This document shows positions 1 to 8,885 of a stretch of 51,628 nt of DNA, one piece after another. The stretch is from assembly GCA_964589825.1 (NCBI GenBank), contig CAZPUS010000020.1, positions 1 through 51,628 on the forward strand. The letters are read 5' to 3'. Position numbers and translations under genes: made by a program. Origin of the DNA: CAZPUS01 sp964589825. Lineage in GTDB: Bacteria > Fibrobacterota > Chitinivibrionia > Chitinivibrionales > WJKA01. Below the pieces are notes generated by a model. It was not told the origin of the DNA. It worked only from the letters and a program-made list of their open reading frames with translations, and made no database searches. Within the stretch, counting starts at the first letter, position 1; each line of letters starts with the position of its first letter.

Positions 1-2384
1 TGAGAGCCTGAAAATCCCCACTGAAGGGGTAATATATCACTGGTGAGCTGAACCAGTGTTGATATATCCCTGCGCTGAGGCGAATAAATAACATCTCGCA
101 AATGTGAAGACGTGGCGGAAAGATTCCAGAACGGGAGAGGATCGTGTGCGATTTCCTGCTGCCAGATGAATGTATAACCGGTATCCTGTGCCGAGAGGAT
201 AGAGCCGGTTCCGGTTTTGTGTACCCGGTAGTCGAGAGTCTGTGAAAGGTCTACTCGTGTAAGGTGTACGTTGCAAAGGCCTCCGGCGCGACCGTAATGC
301 CGGTACCGGGGACCGCGGCGCCATTGTTCGTGTCCCTGCAGGGAAAGGGTAAGCCGGCTGCCATGTATAGTAAACCCGGCTCGTTGTTTTCTGCTTATTT
401 CATCGCTGCGCAGATGCCGAAAAAGAGAAAGCGTATGAAAAAGACTGTCCTTATCTGAGAGAAAATAGCCAATCGCGGATGTCACTTTCTCGGTGACAGG
501 ATCGTTGTCTTGCGTGAGTATACCCCCGCGCAGGCTGGTTTGCAGTCCCGGTACCGGCGTAATACCACCGTATACCTGCAGCGATTTTTGCTGTCTGCGT
601 GTACGGGTAAGGGAGGTGTCGTCCCATTCAATGTTTTGACGCCAACCGTGACGAAGAGACTGTTGCATATTTCTTGACCGTACGAAACCCTCTGCTCCTG
701 CCCAGAGAGCGAATGTATCGGTGCGCTTTTTCCCGGCATTAAAGCCTACAACGGCGGCACCAGCGGTATTGTCATCATCGTGCAGGGAGGAGTAGAGGTT
801 TTTATCCCGTGCCCGTCCCAGTATGTCGGCGTGCGTGCTGAAATGGGGACCCGGAGTCAAAGAGAGACGTATTTCACCGGTAGTTGCCCGTTGTGGGGGA
901 GTAAGTGCCTGTTTTGTAAGTGCATGTGTTCCCTTACCCGTACCCACGGGGCGGAAAAAATGCAGGCACGAATCAATGGCGCTAACGGTTCGGTCGCGGA
1001 TCCTTACCGTTTCGCCCGGGCATACGGTATCCTGCACGTATGATCCATTAAAATCCCGGGTAAATGAGAGGGCATAAAGCTTTTTATCCCTGCGCAGATT
1101 ATGTACAGGCCCAGCCCAGATGAATCCTGAGTCGCTGCGATAGTAGAGTTTCGAATATGCGGCGGCGCTGTCGATCGCGGCCGGATCTATATAGTCTCCT
1201 GCTGGTCGGTACCAGGTGCTGTCACCATAACGAGAAAGACTGTCACGGTCGTGGGGGCCTAAAGAAAGCGTAAGCGGTGCGTTTTTATTGTCGGATTCGT
1301 TCCATAAAACGCCCTGAACCGTGAGTGAGGAGTCACGGGTGGATAAGGACGTTCGCGTGCCGCTGCAGTAGCGCAGGTAATCATTTTTGGTGTATTCATA
1401 CTCCACTCTGATAACATCGTGGCGGCTTATGGGAAAGGAAGGGGTGAACGTGATACTGCCGAATTCGTGATCGACCGTATACTGACTCCGCTGCTCGAGT
1501 TGTGTGCCGTTTACAATGACACGAATGGTGCCGGAGATGAGGGAAAGCGACGGATCTCCGGTCCTTGTGCGAAGATAGTACGGTCCCTGCATGTTGTTTT
1601 CACCACGAAAGGTGACGACCATATGTTCACCTTTCGTTACCGTACCGAATCCTTTTATCAGTCCATTATTGGGTGTATAGGAAGCAGAGATGCCCTTTAT
1701 CTTCTTTTTGTTGTAGATGAGCCCCTGCGGCATCCATTCGAGGTATTGATCTCCGACCGTGGCGGTATAGTGCGGGTGAGTAATGGTAAGGTAGATACGG
1801 TCGAGCTCGTTCACTTCCCGGGTAACATTGCCTATAGAAGTTCCCTGGTCCGTAATATGTCCGCTTACCTGCGTCTGTTCACCTACATCACCGAACACAC
1901 GCACGTCGATCCCCTGACTGATATTGCTCTGTCCCATGTTGCCAAGAGCGATTCCGACGCTCTTATAACCGGAGAGAGTGAGTTGTGATTGTGGTGTATC
2001 ACCGGCGGAGCGCATCGGTGAAAACTGTTGTGCAAAATCGAGGCTGTCGGTCTTATAGGTATAGATAGGGGTAAACCGGTGGTAGCGGGTCGAAAGGCCA
2101 TAATATTCGATTTGTGTACGGACATGAATTCGCACTCCCGACTCGAGTGAGCGTGAAAAGAGCAGCCCGTTCATTTCGGGGATAATCGTGTATTCAACCG
2201 TGTCGGGGATAAGGGAATCGGGAGAAAGTCGTACCTGTAACTCAGCGGTGTCGATAAAGCGGTGGGTGATCACGTACGGTCCGGCGCTGCCGAATGCATG
2301 CAGCGTGGTGTCGAATACAATGGCATGCAATAATGTCGTGCCGATGGTCAGCAGGATAAAAACCGCTGATAAAAGCTGTTTCAT
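1..2384 (-). CDS. Large SprA-like outer-envelope protein, 3' end beyond the window
   Basis: I read this frame directly from the minus strand. It is open from an ATG at 2384 to the window edge (at least 794 codons) with no stop inside the window. The N-terminus is a clear signal peptide (MKQLLSAVFILLTIG, cleavage probably after LLHA). A segment reading GDVGEQTQVSGHITDQGTS, then N-T-R-E-V-N-E-L-D-R-I-Y and a later T-V-G-D, matches the repeated 'GxhxDxxxxxxGNTxxLxexDxhYhxh...GD' pattern seen in SprA-type and related large FCB envelope proteins. It is followed by a 'V-N-G-T-x-L...Y-T-V-D...G-x-I-x-F' block typical of the same proteins. The later part is rich in alternating polar and aromatic residues, compatible with a beta barrel. 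No Shine-Dalgarno sequence precedes the ATG. The family assignment is by pattern only and the function is unproven. It is divergent from the SGNH hydrolase gene, with two repeat copies between them. Confidence 0.7.
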   Translation of the reverse strand, partial: MKQLLSAVFILLTIGTTLLHAIVFDTTLHAFGSAGPYVITHRFIDTAELQVRLSPDSLIPDTVEYTIIPEMNGLLFSRSLESGVRIHVRTQIEYYGLSTRYHRFTPIYTYKTDSLDFAQQFSPMRSAGDTPQSQLTLSGYKSVGIALGNMGQSNISQGIDVRVFGDVGEQTQVSGHITDQGTSIGNVTREVNELDRIYLTITHPHYTATVGDQYLEWMPQGLIYNKKKIKGISASYTPNNGLIKGFGTVTKGEHMVVTFRGENNMQGPYYLRTRTGDPSLSLISGTIRVIVNGTQLEQRSQYTVDHEFGSITFTPSFPISRHDVIRVEYEYTKNDYLRYCSGTRTSLSTRDSSLTVQGVLWNESDNKNAPLTLSLGPHDRDSLSRYGDSTWYRPAGDYIDPAAIDSAAAYSKLYYRSDSGFIWAGPVHNLRRDKKLYALSFTRDFNGSYVQDTVCPGETVRIRDRTVSAIDSCLHFFRPVGTGKGTHALTKQALTPPQRATTGEIRLSLTPGPHFSTHADILGRARDKNLYSSLHDDDNTAGAAVVGFNAGKKRTDTFALWAGAEGFVRSRNMQQSLRHGWRQNIEWDDTSLTRTRRQQKSLQVYGGITPVPGLQTSLRGGILTQDNDPVTEKVTSAIGYFLSDKDSLFHTLSLFRHLRSDEISRKQRAGFTIHGSRLTLSLQGHEQWRRGPRYRHYGRAGGLCNVHLTRVDLSQTLDYRVHKTGTGSILSAQDTGYTFIWQQEIAHDPLPFWNLSATSSHLRDVIYSPQRRDISTLVQLTSDILPLQWGFSGS

Positions 2385-2454
2385 ACACAGTGGTTTATAC
2401 AGGTGATACAATCCCCGTTATCGTGTGGTAACCGGTTATTAGGTGAAAATAAAA

Positions 2455-2615
2455 CCTGAAATGCGCGGTTGTTTTGATGAAGGCGGTTGTGCGCCGTGCT
2501 GCTATTGTATTCTCGAAAATAAGAGGGCAATATTGTTGGTAGTCTCATGGGTTTCGAGATTATAAGAGTAGTGCGGATTGCAGCAGATTCGGCAAATAAA
2601 ACCGCTCAATTCAGG
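2455..2615 (-). repeat. Dispersed palindromic repeat, copy A
   Basis: Read on the minus strand this copy starts CCTGAATTGAGCGG and ends GCGCATTTCAGG, so the ends are imperfect inverted repeats. Inside are the motifs shared with the other copies: TGCTGCAATCCGCACTA near the left end, TTATTTTCG in the middle, TAGCAGCACGGC, and CATCAAAACAA before the right end. It is closest to copy D at 48594-48756. TGCTGC and GCAGCA form an inner stem. Length 161 bases. Confidence 0.85.
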
Positions 2616-2650
2616 TAAAATACTGATTGGAAAACACCGTTGTCGTATTA

Positions 2651-2814
2651 CCCGAACAAAGCGATTTTGTGTGTGGATTATACTGCCATCCGCACTTCGT
2701 GTGTCTCCCGCAAAAAAGCGCCAACCAACAAGAATGTCTTCTTATTTTCGAAAACGTGCTAACAGCGCGGCTCCTGCATCTTTTATTAAAACAATCGCTC
2801 AGTCTGGTATCAGG
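2651..2814 (+). repeat. Dispersed palindromic repeat, copy B
   Basis: This copy starts CCCGAACAAAGCGATTTTG and ends AATCGCTCAGTCTGGTATCAGG. It shares CTGCCATCCGCACT with copy C, and ACCAACAA, TTATTTTCG, AACAGCGCGGCT and TTAAAACAATCG with copies A and D. Its right end carries a few extra bases compared with the others, so it is the most diverged of the four. It lies in opposite orientation to copy A, 35 bases away. Length 164 bases. Confidence 0.75.
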
Positions 2815-2964
2815 TATTATTTTTTTGGTAACAAGAGCGACTATCGACAGGCATTACGGATTCGATTCGTTCATGGTGATGTGAATATCGTTGCATATCA
2901 TAGATCTGCACCTGTAAAATGTGTGGAGAGGATATTTAATTAAATTACGTGTAATAAGGAGTTT

Positions 2965-3987
2965 ATGTTGATTGAAAATGTGCAGTTGCACAATGTCGCC
3001 CAGACACGATACGATTCGGCCAGGAAAGGATATCTGTTACAGCGCGTGCCGCAACATGTGCGATCTGCGCTTAACGAAACCGCGCAGATGAGGATGCTTG
3101 AGCCGGTAAATGTTGAAATCCGTTTTGTTGGTGACGGCCCCTGCAGGCTGACTCTGTCATCAGAAAACAACACAGAAGTGGTCGTTTTTCATGGGCTTTT
3201 TGCACGCAGATGCCGATATGTGATTGGAAAGAAACCGATTACCATCGAGATGGCTTATCCTGAGAACCTTCGCAAGCTGGATGAGCGTTATGTGGAAAAA
3301 ATGGCATTTCATCCCCGGGTTACCAGAGTGCTGTTTGGCAGTGTATACCGTGATCCGGTGTATTTACACGGAGCAGAAGCGGAGAGCCTGCGTAAACCGG
3401 TTGCGAGTGAACTACCTGACAAAAAAATTATTGCATATGGAACATCGATTACCCAGGGTGCGGAGGCAAGCACCCAGTATCTTAACTATATAAGCATTGC
3501 TGCGCGAAAGCTGAATGCTGATGTGTATAATCTCGGGGTTGGAGGTTCTGCCTACTGCGAGCCACCGTTGGCCGATTATATTGCGGAAAGAGAAGACTGG
3601 GACTGTGCATTACTTTCGCTATCGGTCAACATGCAGCATTTTACAATTGATGAGTTTTCGCGACGTGTGAGCTACATGGTACATACAATTGCGGGGACCA
3701 ATCCGGATAAACCGGTAGTGTGCGTGACTCTTTTTCCATACCACCGTGATTTTGGCATAGGGCATGAGAACCAGGCGTTGGGAGGTGTGCCGGAAGATTT
3801 TCGAAATGCGCTCAGGGAGGCCGTGCGTACGTATCCAGGCAATAACGTCCATCTTCTGGAAGGGCCCGATTTACTGCGGAATATCGAAGGGCTTACCTCC
3901 GATTTGCTCCATCCGGGAGATTATGGCATGATAGAGATGGGAGAGAATCTGGCCCGATTACTCGCACCTGTCATGAATCGGAGCTGA
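2965..3987 (+). CDS. SGNH/GDSL-type esterase or acylhydrolase
   Basis: This 340-residue protein has an N-terminal beta-rich region (about 1-150) and a C-terminal SGNH hydrolase domain. The catalytic serine lies in GTSITQG (159-165, Ser161). The glycine block is N-L-G-V-G-G-S-A, and the Asp/His pair is D-L-L-H near residues 313-316. Asn of the 'S-V-N' block is also present. Such two-domain proteins hydrolyse ester bonds, often acetyl groups on carbohydrates; the substrate here cannot be read. There is no signal peptide, so it is probably cytoplasmic. The start is set by AAGGAG seven bases upstream of the ATG. Its 3' end overlaps the convergent DUF985 gene by 17 bases. Confidence 0.85.
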   Translation: MLIENVQLHNVAQTRYDSARKGYLLQRVPQHVRSALNETAQMRMLEPVNVEIRFVGDGPCRLTLSSENNTEVVVFHGLFARRCRYVIGKKPITIEMAYPENLRKLDERYVEKMAFHPRVTRVLFGSVYRDPVYLHGAEAESLRKPVASELPDKKIIAYGTSITQGAEASTQYLNYISIAARKLNADVYNLGVGGSAYCEPPLADYIAEREDWDCALLSLSVNMQHFTIDEFSRRVSYMVHTIAGTNPDKPVVCVTLFPYHRDFGIGHENQALGGVPEDFRNALREAVRTYPGNNVHLLEGPDLLRNIEGLTSDLLHPGDYGMIEMGENLARLLAPVMNRS

Positions 3988-4507
3988 ATCGGGCTATGAG
4001 CGATGCATGTTGTGGATAAAGGTTATACAGCGCATCCCGTCGGGCCAGCTCGAAATCATCAAATTCAAAGCCCGGGAAAACGCTGCATCCGACCAGTGCA
4101 TAGCCGTCGGGATTGTCGCATTCAGCGGCAAACCAGGTCCCCGCGGGTATTTCTACACACGGCTGTTGCTCGGCGGCCGTGTTTTTCCCCAGTCGGCGGA
4201 TTACGTGTGTTCCGTCGTTATCGATCAAATGAATGGTGAGGCCTGCTCCGAGGTAATGATGCCACAGCTCATCCCCCTTAAGTCGGTGAAATTTCGATAT
4301 ATCACTGCCATGCAGTAAAAAGTATATATGGGTACTCAGGTATCGGTCGCCCGAAAAATCATCTGAAAGCTGCGGTTTGGGAACCTTGATCCGGCTGCGG
4401 TAAATTTCCCGGTAATAGCCGCCTTCGGGATGGGGTTCCAAACAAAGTGAATCTATCAGACCTGAGGACGAAAGAGAAGAGGGTTGTTCTGAAGAAGGAC
4501 CGTGCAT
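3971..4507 (-). CDS. DUF985 family cupin protein
   Basis: This 178-residue protein matches the DUF985 (cupin_5) family. It starts with the typical 'L-x-P-H-P-E-G-G-Y-Y-R-E' block. Next comes S-T-H-I-Y-F-L-L, then FHRLKGDELWHHYLGAGLTI with the histidines and glutamate that line the cupin pocket, then P-A-G-T-W-F-A-A and a C-terminal V-x-P-G-F-E-F-x-D-F-E block. The family is a small double-stranded beta helix whose substrate is mostly unknown. It is convergent with the SGNH gene, and the two stops overlap. No ribosome binding site of note is visible. Annotation is firm at family level only. Confidence 0.88.
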   Translation of the reverse strand: MHGPSSEQPSSLSSSGLIDSLCLEPHPEGGYYREIYRSRIKVPKPQLSDDFSGDRYLSTHIYFLLHGSDISKFHRLKGDELWHHYLGAGLTIHLIDNDGTHVIRRLGKNTAAEQQPCVEIPAGTWFAAECDNPDGYALVGCSVFPGFEFDDFELARRDALYNLYPQHASLIARFSSDS

Positions 4508-4595
4508 ATAGATTGGCTTTGCATTTTAGACCGGAGTGAAAATAGCCTCCTGCACGGACCGATTGGAAAGCGGTCGCACAAAATATCGGTCCGCG

Positions 4596-6494
4596 TTATT
4601 CGTCGATAAAGATGTTATCATCGCGGATTAGTTTGCTGAAGCGTTCGAAGGGCGCGTCTTCGAGTACCGCATCGATAATTGTCTTTCCGATCGGGTGCAA
4701 CCGTTCGTCTCTGTATTGCGGAAGCTGGGCTTTAAAAAAGTCCTTCAGAATATTCGCACCGGCGTCGTACGCTTCTTCTCCCATTTCGTGTTGATATTCG
4801 GTCTGAAAAAATTCCCGCTCGAATGTCTGTCCTTCAATAGTAAAACTGTTGAGCGAGTACCCGAGTAAATGACACCGTGAGACCGAAAGGTTTTTGCGCG
4901 GGAATTTTACACCGCCGCGGCGGGCAATGTATTCCCGCACGATCCATTGCGGCATGAATCCGACGTGCCATGCCCCAATGTACTGGTTCGGGCAGAGAAT
5001 GTAGTGAACTTTGGGCGTATCCATTATCTGTTCGAGCAGCATATTGGCAAAATTGACCTTTTCTCCTGTGGCAAAGGGCCAGAACGAGCCGACCCCTTCC
5101 GACTCCATCGTGGCGGGGCCTACTATACTCGGGTTGCCATGTCCCCGTGGTGAGACCAGTCGCCAGACCCATGCAATTGCAGGCGGGAGGATATGAAACA
5201 TCCCCAGAATGCCATAGTTGGGACGTTCGCTGGTCGATGGAGGGGTTCGCAGTCCAAAGCTGCGGATATCGACTTTTACCGGCTTGTCGACCATATCGGG
5301 GATTTCGTTTCTCGGAATAATGACCCGCGGGTTTGGACACTTGGTGCCGGGTGTATCCTCGATATGTTCCCACAGCAGGGCCGTGCTGCCGGGCTTTGCA
5401 TCAATATTAAGATATACCAGCGGCTGTTTCGGATGAATGGTCCGCGATTCGATATCAGGGTCGGTGCCGTAGTTTTCTATGTGATTTACACGGATGAACC
5501 AGCCGTATTCCGCATCCGCGATGTAGAGATTCTGTTTCGTTTTTTGTATGGAAGGATGGGTGGAGCCCATATCATCGACTACGGGACGCAGGTCGCAGGC
5601 ACGCGGCAGTACCAGTTTTTTGGTCTCACCGGTGATTGTGTTACGGGCGCACATTATGGTACCGTCAGACTCCCGGTGCATATGCTCGTGCATTTCACTT
5701 TTACCGCTTCCGCTGGCACCTTCATGCATGATGGTAAGTTTGTTATCATAAGGGGTAATCATTTGTACAACAGAAGCGTGAAGGGTAAGCCAGTTCTCCT
5801 TTTCGCCGAAATCCAGCAGTGCGCTATAGACACCTTTTTTGGCACTCGGTCCCGGATAGAGGTTGTAGCTGAATATTTCATGTGCATTTTCACGTCGGTT
5901 GTGTACCACCACCTGCTTGCCGTTAAAATGCGTGTGACGAAACGGCGGGGCGGTAAAAATCATACACTGAATATGCCGGGGCGGCTCTTTGTCACTAAGA
6001 TCTTCTATCCCTTGCAGTAGTGCGAGACCCAGTGCGAAAAAACCGGCGTTTTGCGGAACCACCGCCATTCCATACATGCCTTTTGTCTGGCCGGCATTGA
6101 AGAAAAAGATTGCAAGCGGCTGTTGGGTAAGCCAGGAAACAGTTTCTTCTCTCAAATCATTGAACGGATATCCCCAGACATCGCTGAAGCGGGTCTTGTC
6201 GGTGGGAAGGTCGTCGCCGATATGCATACAACTCGGATCGCGACGTCGCATATAGGGTTCATAATAATTGATTGAAATGCCGTTTTTCACAGTACATACA
6301 CGTGCTTCTTTGACATGACCTTTTTCGGGTATCGGATAGGCAACTTCATGCCATCCGTTATCAGGTGCATCTCTGACAGCGAGTCTGGCAAGCTGGCGGA
6401 ATTCACTGGCGATCGAAAGAGAGGGGCAGTTAAGCAGCATCTCTTTTATATTTGAAGGTATGGGTAACTGCTGTACTATTTGTTCTTCGTTCAT
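4596..6494 (-). CDS. DUF4914 family protein with a P-loop (PEPCK-like)
   Basis: This 632-residue protein belongs to DUF4914, found in Bacteroidetes, Fibrobacterota and relatives. Conserved blocks visible here are Y-M-R-R-R-D-P, D-x-P-T-D-K-x-R-F, PPFRHTHFNGKQVVVHNR, YNLYPGPSAKKGVYSALLDFG and ITPYDNKLTIMHEGASGSGK. The last contains a P-loop (GASGSGKS at about 259-266), as in the PEP carboxykinase/HPr kinase type of nucleotide-binding proteins. The reaction is not established. The start at 6494 is preferred over one 18 codons upstream because GGAGA lies about ten bases ahead of it and the family normally begins near here. There is no signal peptide. Confidence 0.85.
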   Translation of the reverse strand: MNEEQIVQQLPIPSNIKEMLLNCPSLSIASEFRQLARLAVRDAPDNGWHEVAYPIPEKGHVKEARVCTVKNGISINYYEPYMRRRDPSCMHIGDDLPTDKTRFSDVWGYPFNDLREETVSWLTQQPLAIFFFNAGQTKGMYGMAVVPQNAGFFALGLALLQGIEDLSDKEPPRHIQCMIFTAPPFRHTHFNGKQVVVHNRRENAHEIFSYNLYPGPSAKKGVYSALLDFGEKENWLTLHASVVQMITPYDNKLTIMHEGASGSGKSEMHEHMHRESDGTIMCARNTITGETKKLVLPRACDLRPVVDDMGSTHPSIQKTKQNLYIADAEYGWFIRVNHIENYGTDPDIESRTIHPKQPLVYLNIDAKPGSTALLWEHIEDTPGTKCPNPRVIIPRNEIPDMVDKPVKVDIRSFGLRTPPSTSERPNYGILGMFHILPPAIAWVWRLVSPRGHGNPSIVGPATMESEGVGSFWPFATGEKVNFANMLLEQIMDTPKVHYILCPNQYIGAWHVGFMPQWIVREYIARRGGVKFPRKNLSVSRCHLLGYSLNSFTIEGQTFEREFFQTEYQHEMGEEAYDAGANILKDFFKAQLPQYRDERLHPIGKTIIDAVLEDAPFERFSKLIRDDNIFIDE

Positions 6495-7303
6495 AAACCG
6501 ACAATCTCCATAGGTTAGACATGATACACAGCCATTGTCGCTGCCCAAAGGCGTGTCGGCTGTGCCGGACCGATACTTAATTCATGCAGGCTGTTGTGTT
6601 GTTATTTTTGATAAGCTGCTGGTTCCCTTGATACATAAAGAGCGCATTGGGCACTACCATTGCAGCATAATTTTCTGCCTACAGCCATATCCGCGAAACA
6701 ATCGTGGGATCGCGGCGTGTCATTGCTTCCAGTTCTTTATGTTCCCGCGTATGCAAAGAAAATAATTTATTTTCCAATGCGTGTACAAAAAGTACACTTT
6801 TTTAGTGACAATTCATTTGTGCGTCAGGCGCAACGATTTCGAGAAGGCGCAACAGATACTTAAGGGCATCTTTGCCGTCGAATAAGCAATAGCTGTGATA
6901 TGTAAAGTATGCCGAATTACCTCCCGACAGCGGAAAGGGTACGAAAAATATCGTGACACCATAAAAAAGCGTGTGCATCTGCATCGTTATGAATTCGTTT
7001 GCAAGGGTATCAGAAAAGACGTATTGATACAGAGACCCAATGCTGCCGGTAATTTCTGGTTATGAAAGCAGTACGCGTTTTGTCTTTCGGTACATTTTTT
7101 GGTCATGACAGGGTGTCTGCAGTCGGTGAGCATACAATTATCTAAGCATCGGATGAAATAAATTATTTTCACACGAGTAATACGAGTAACAGGTATCTTT
7201 TTTTACACCATAATGATACCTGCAATTCCAACGATTGACGGTTACGCGCAACACAGATACGCATATTTTATTATATCTTGTTTTAGTGAAAGGAGTTGTG
7301 TCT
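6495..7303. other. Long intergenic region upstream of gdhA
   Basis: About 810 bases separate the DUF4914 start from the glutamate dehydrogenase start, so both promoters should be here. A TTGACG at 7235-7240 could be a -35 box for gdhA, but no good -10 lies at the right distance. The AT-rich stretch just before the gene (7263-7280) may be the melting region. No tRNA, repeat copy or convincing coding frame is visible. A 60-codon minus frame at 6802-6984 lacks a ribosome binding site. Confidence 0.5.
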
Positions 7304-8641
7304 ATGGGTCATATTGAAGATGTACTGCAGTCGGTTGAACAACGCAATCCCGGAGAAACGGAATTTCTGCAGTCCGTACGTGAAGTACTTGAATCTCTGC
7401 GCCCTGTAATCGAGAAGAAGAACGAATACGTTAAAGCAAATATTCTTGAGCGTATAGCAGAACCGGAGCGACAGATCTTTTTCAGGGTACCCTGGGTGGA
7501 TGACAACGGTAATGTACAGGTCAATCGTGGATTCCGTATTGAATTCAACAGTACCCTCGGGCCGTATAAAGGAGGGTTGCGTTTTCATCCGAGTGTAAAC
7601 CAGAGTATCCTCAAATTTCTCGGATTTGAACAGGTGTTTAAAAACAGCCTGACAACTCTTCCAATGGGGGGAGGTAAAGGCGGAGCTGATTTTGATCCCA
7701 AAGGAAAGTCGGATGGTGAAGTCATGCGTTTCTGTCAGTCATTCATGACCGAACTGCAACGGCATATCGGTGCGGATACGGATGTACCCGCAGGCGATAT
7801 CGGTGTCGGGGCGCGTGAAATCGGTTTCCTTTTCGGTCAATACAAACGTATCCGGAATGAGTTTACCGGCGTATTAACGGGGAAAGGCCTTAACTGGGGC
7901 GGTTCATTGATTAGGCCTGAGGCAACAGGATACGGTGCGGTTTATTTTGCGCAGGAAATGCTGAAAACCCGCGATGATTCGCTTGAAGGTAAAGTATGTG
8001 CCGTCTCGGGTTCCGGAAATGTTGCACAATATACCGTTGAAAAGCTCACAGAACTGGGTGCAAAAGCAGTTACATTATCTGATTCCAATGGTACTATCTA
8101 TGACCCTGATGGAATAGATGCGGAAAAACTCGCCTATGTAATGGAATTGAAGAATGTGAAGAGAGGGAGAATCAGGGAATATGCTGAGAAGTACAATGTC
8201 GAGTTTTATGGAAGCAACCGACCGTGGCATCTGCCCTGTGATTGCGCCTTTCCTAGTGCGACACAGAATGAAATCAACGGTGAGGACGCCAAAACGCTTG
8301 TGGACAACGGGTGTTCCCTTGTTGCAGAAGGGGCGAACATGCCAAGCACACCGGAAGCGGTGGATATTTTTGTTGATAAGCGGATTCTGTATGGTCCCGG
8401 CAAAGCCGCGAATGCAGGCGGTGTTGCAACCTCCGGTCTGGAAATGAGCCAGAACGCGACCAGAGTAAGCTGGAGCAGATGGGAAGTGGATAATCGGCTG
8501 AAAAATATTATGATAAACATACACAAATCATGTGCCGATGCAGCGCAAGAATATGGTAAGCCCGACAACTATGTAATGGGTGCCAACATCGCCGGATTCG
8601 TGAAAGTGGCGGATTCCATGCTGGATCACGGAATCGTGTAA
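7304..8641 (+). CDS. gdhA: Glutamate dehydrogenase, hexameric (probably NADP-specific)
   Basis: GdhA reversibly converts 2-oxoglutarate and ammonium to glutamate. In anaerobes of this type it is a main route of ammonium assimilation. The 445-residue length is standard for the small hexameric class. The substrate-binding block YKGGLRFHPSVN is followed by L-P-M-G-G-G-K-G-G, with the catalytic lysine at residue 125, and then D-F-D-P-K-G-K-S. The cofactor domain has the GSGNVAQY turn, and A-E-G-A-N-M-P is near the end. The ATG at 7304 is chosen because AAAGGAG sits nine bases upstream; an in-frame TTG further upstream would add residues the family lacks. A strong terminator follows at 8783. Confidence 0.96.
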   Translation: MGHIEDVLQSVEQRNPGETEFLQSVREVLESLRPVIEKKNEYVKANILERIAEPERQIFFRVPWVDDNGNVQVNRGFRIEFNSTLGPYKGGLRFHPSVNQSILKFLGFEQVFKNSLTTLPMGGGKGGADFDPKGKSDGEVMRFCQSFMTELQRHIGADTDVPAGDIGVGAREIGFLFGQYKRIRNEFTGVLTGKGLNWGGSLIRPEATGYGAVYFAQEMLKTRDDSLEGKVCAVSGSGNVAQYTVEKLTELGAKAVTLSDSNGTIYDPDGIDAEKLAYVMELKNVKRGRIREYAEKYNVEFYGSNRPWHLPCDCAFPSATQNEINGEDAKTLVDNGCSLVAEGANMPSTPEAVDIFVDKRILYGPGKAANAGGVATSGLEMSQNATRVSWSRWEVDNRLKNIMINIHKSCADAAQEYGKPDNYVMGANIAGFVKVADSMLDHGIV

Positions 8642-8782
8642 CCTGTGTATCGTTTACAAGCGGTATCGGCGCACGGGTAAAACGTAACGCCGAATTGTTC
8701 CTGCGTGGCCGATGCCGACATCCTGCAAAGATGAGAAAGGGGTGGTTTTTGCGTGTGCCCTTTTTTTCTTTCGTATTTCCAA

Positions 8783-8819
8783 AACCTCGGCGCAGTATTG
8801 ACGCGCCGAGGTTTTTTTT
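8783..8819 (+). terminator. Rho-independent terminator after gdhA
   Basis: The stem AACCTCGGCGC pairs perfectly with GCGCCGAGGTT across a loop of about nine bases and is followed by a run of T. It lies between convergent gdhA and dus. The other strand has only four T after the stem, so it may act weakly in both directions. Confidence 0.92.
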
Positions 8820-8885
8820 GGGCAAATACCAAGATTTTGTGCCGCCCGAGCTTTTTAGGCACATCCCGGGACAAAACGTATGGGA

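Larger units (their letters stand above)
2385..2964. other. Intergenic region holding two inverted repeat copies
   Basis: This is a 580-base gap between two divergent genes, so both promoters should lie here. About 325 bases are taken up by two copies of the dispersed palindromic repeat, in opposite orientation and 35 bases apart. The last bases before the SGNH gene carry a good ribosome binding site (AAGGAG). I see no convincing coding frame: the short open frames inside the repeats are not conserved between copies. Confidence 0.7.

Noticed and set aside
1419..1988. Open plus-strand frame of 189 codons
   Set aside because: It lies opposite the long minus-strand envelope protein, which has a signal peptide and family motifs. 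The plus frame has no ribosome binding site and no recognisable protein.
4555..4593. Hairpin CGGACCGAT/ATCGGTCCG after the DUF4914 stop
   Set aside because: There is no T-run after the stem and the loop is long, so I would not call it a terminator.
5193..6020. Open plus-strand frame of 275 codons
   Set aside because: It is antisense to the conserved DUF4914 protein, and its composition looks like a reverse-strand shadow.
6802..6984. A 60-codon minus-strand frame in the gdhA upstream region
   Set aside because: The protein-like composition made me look twice, but there is no ribosome binding site, no known motif, and it is short.
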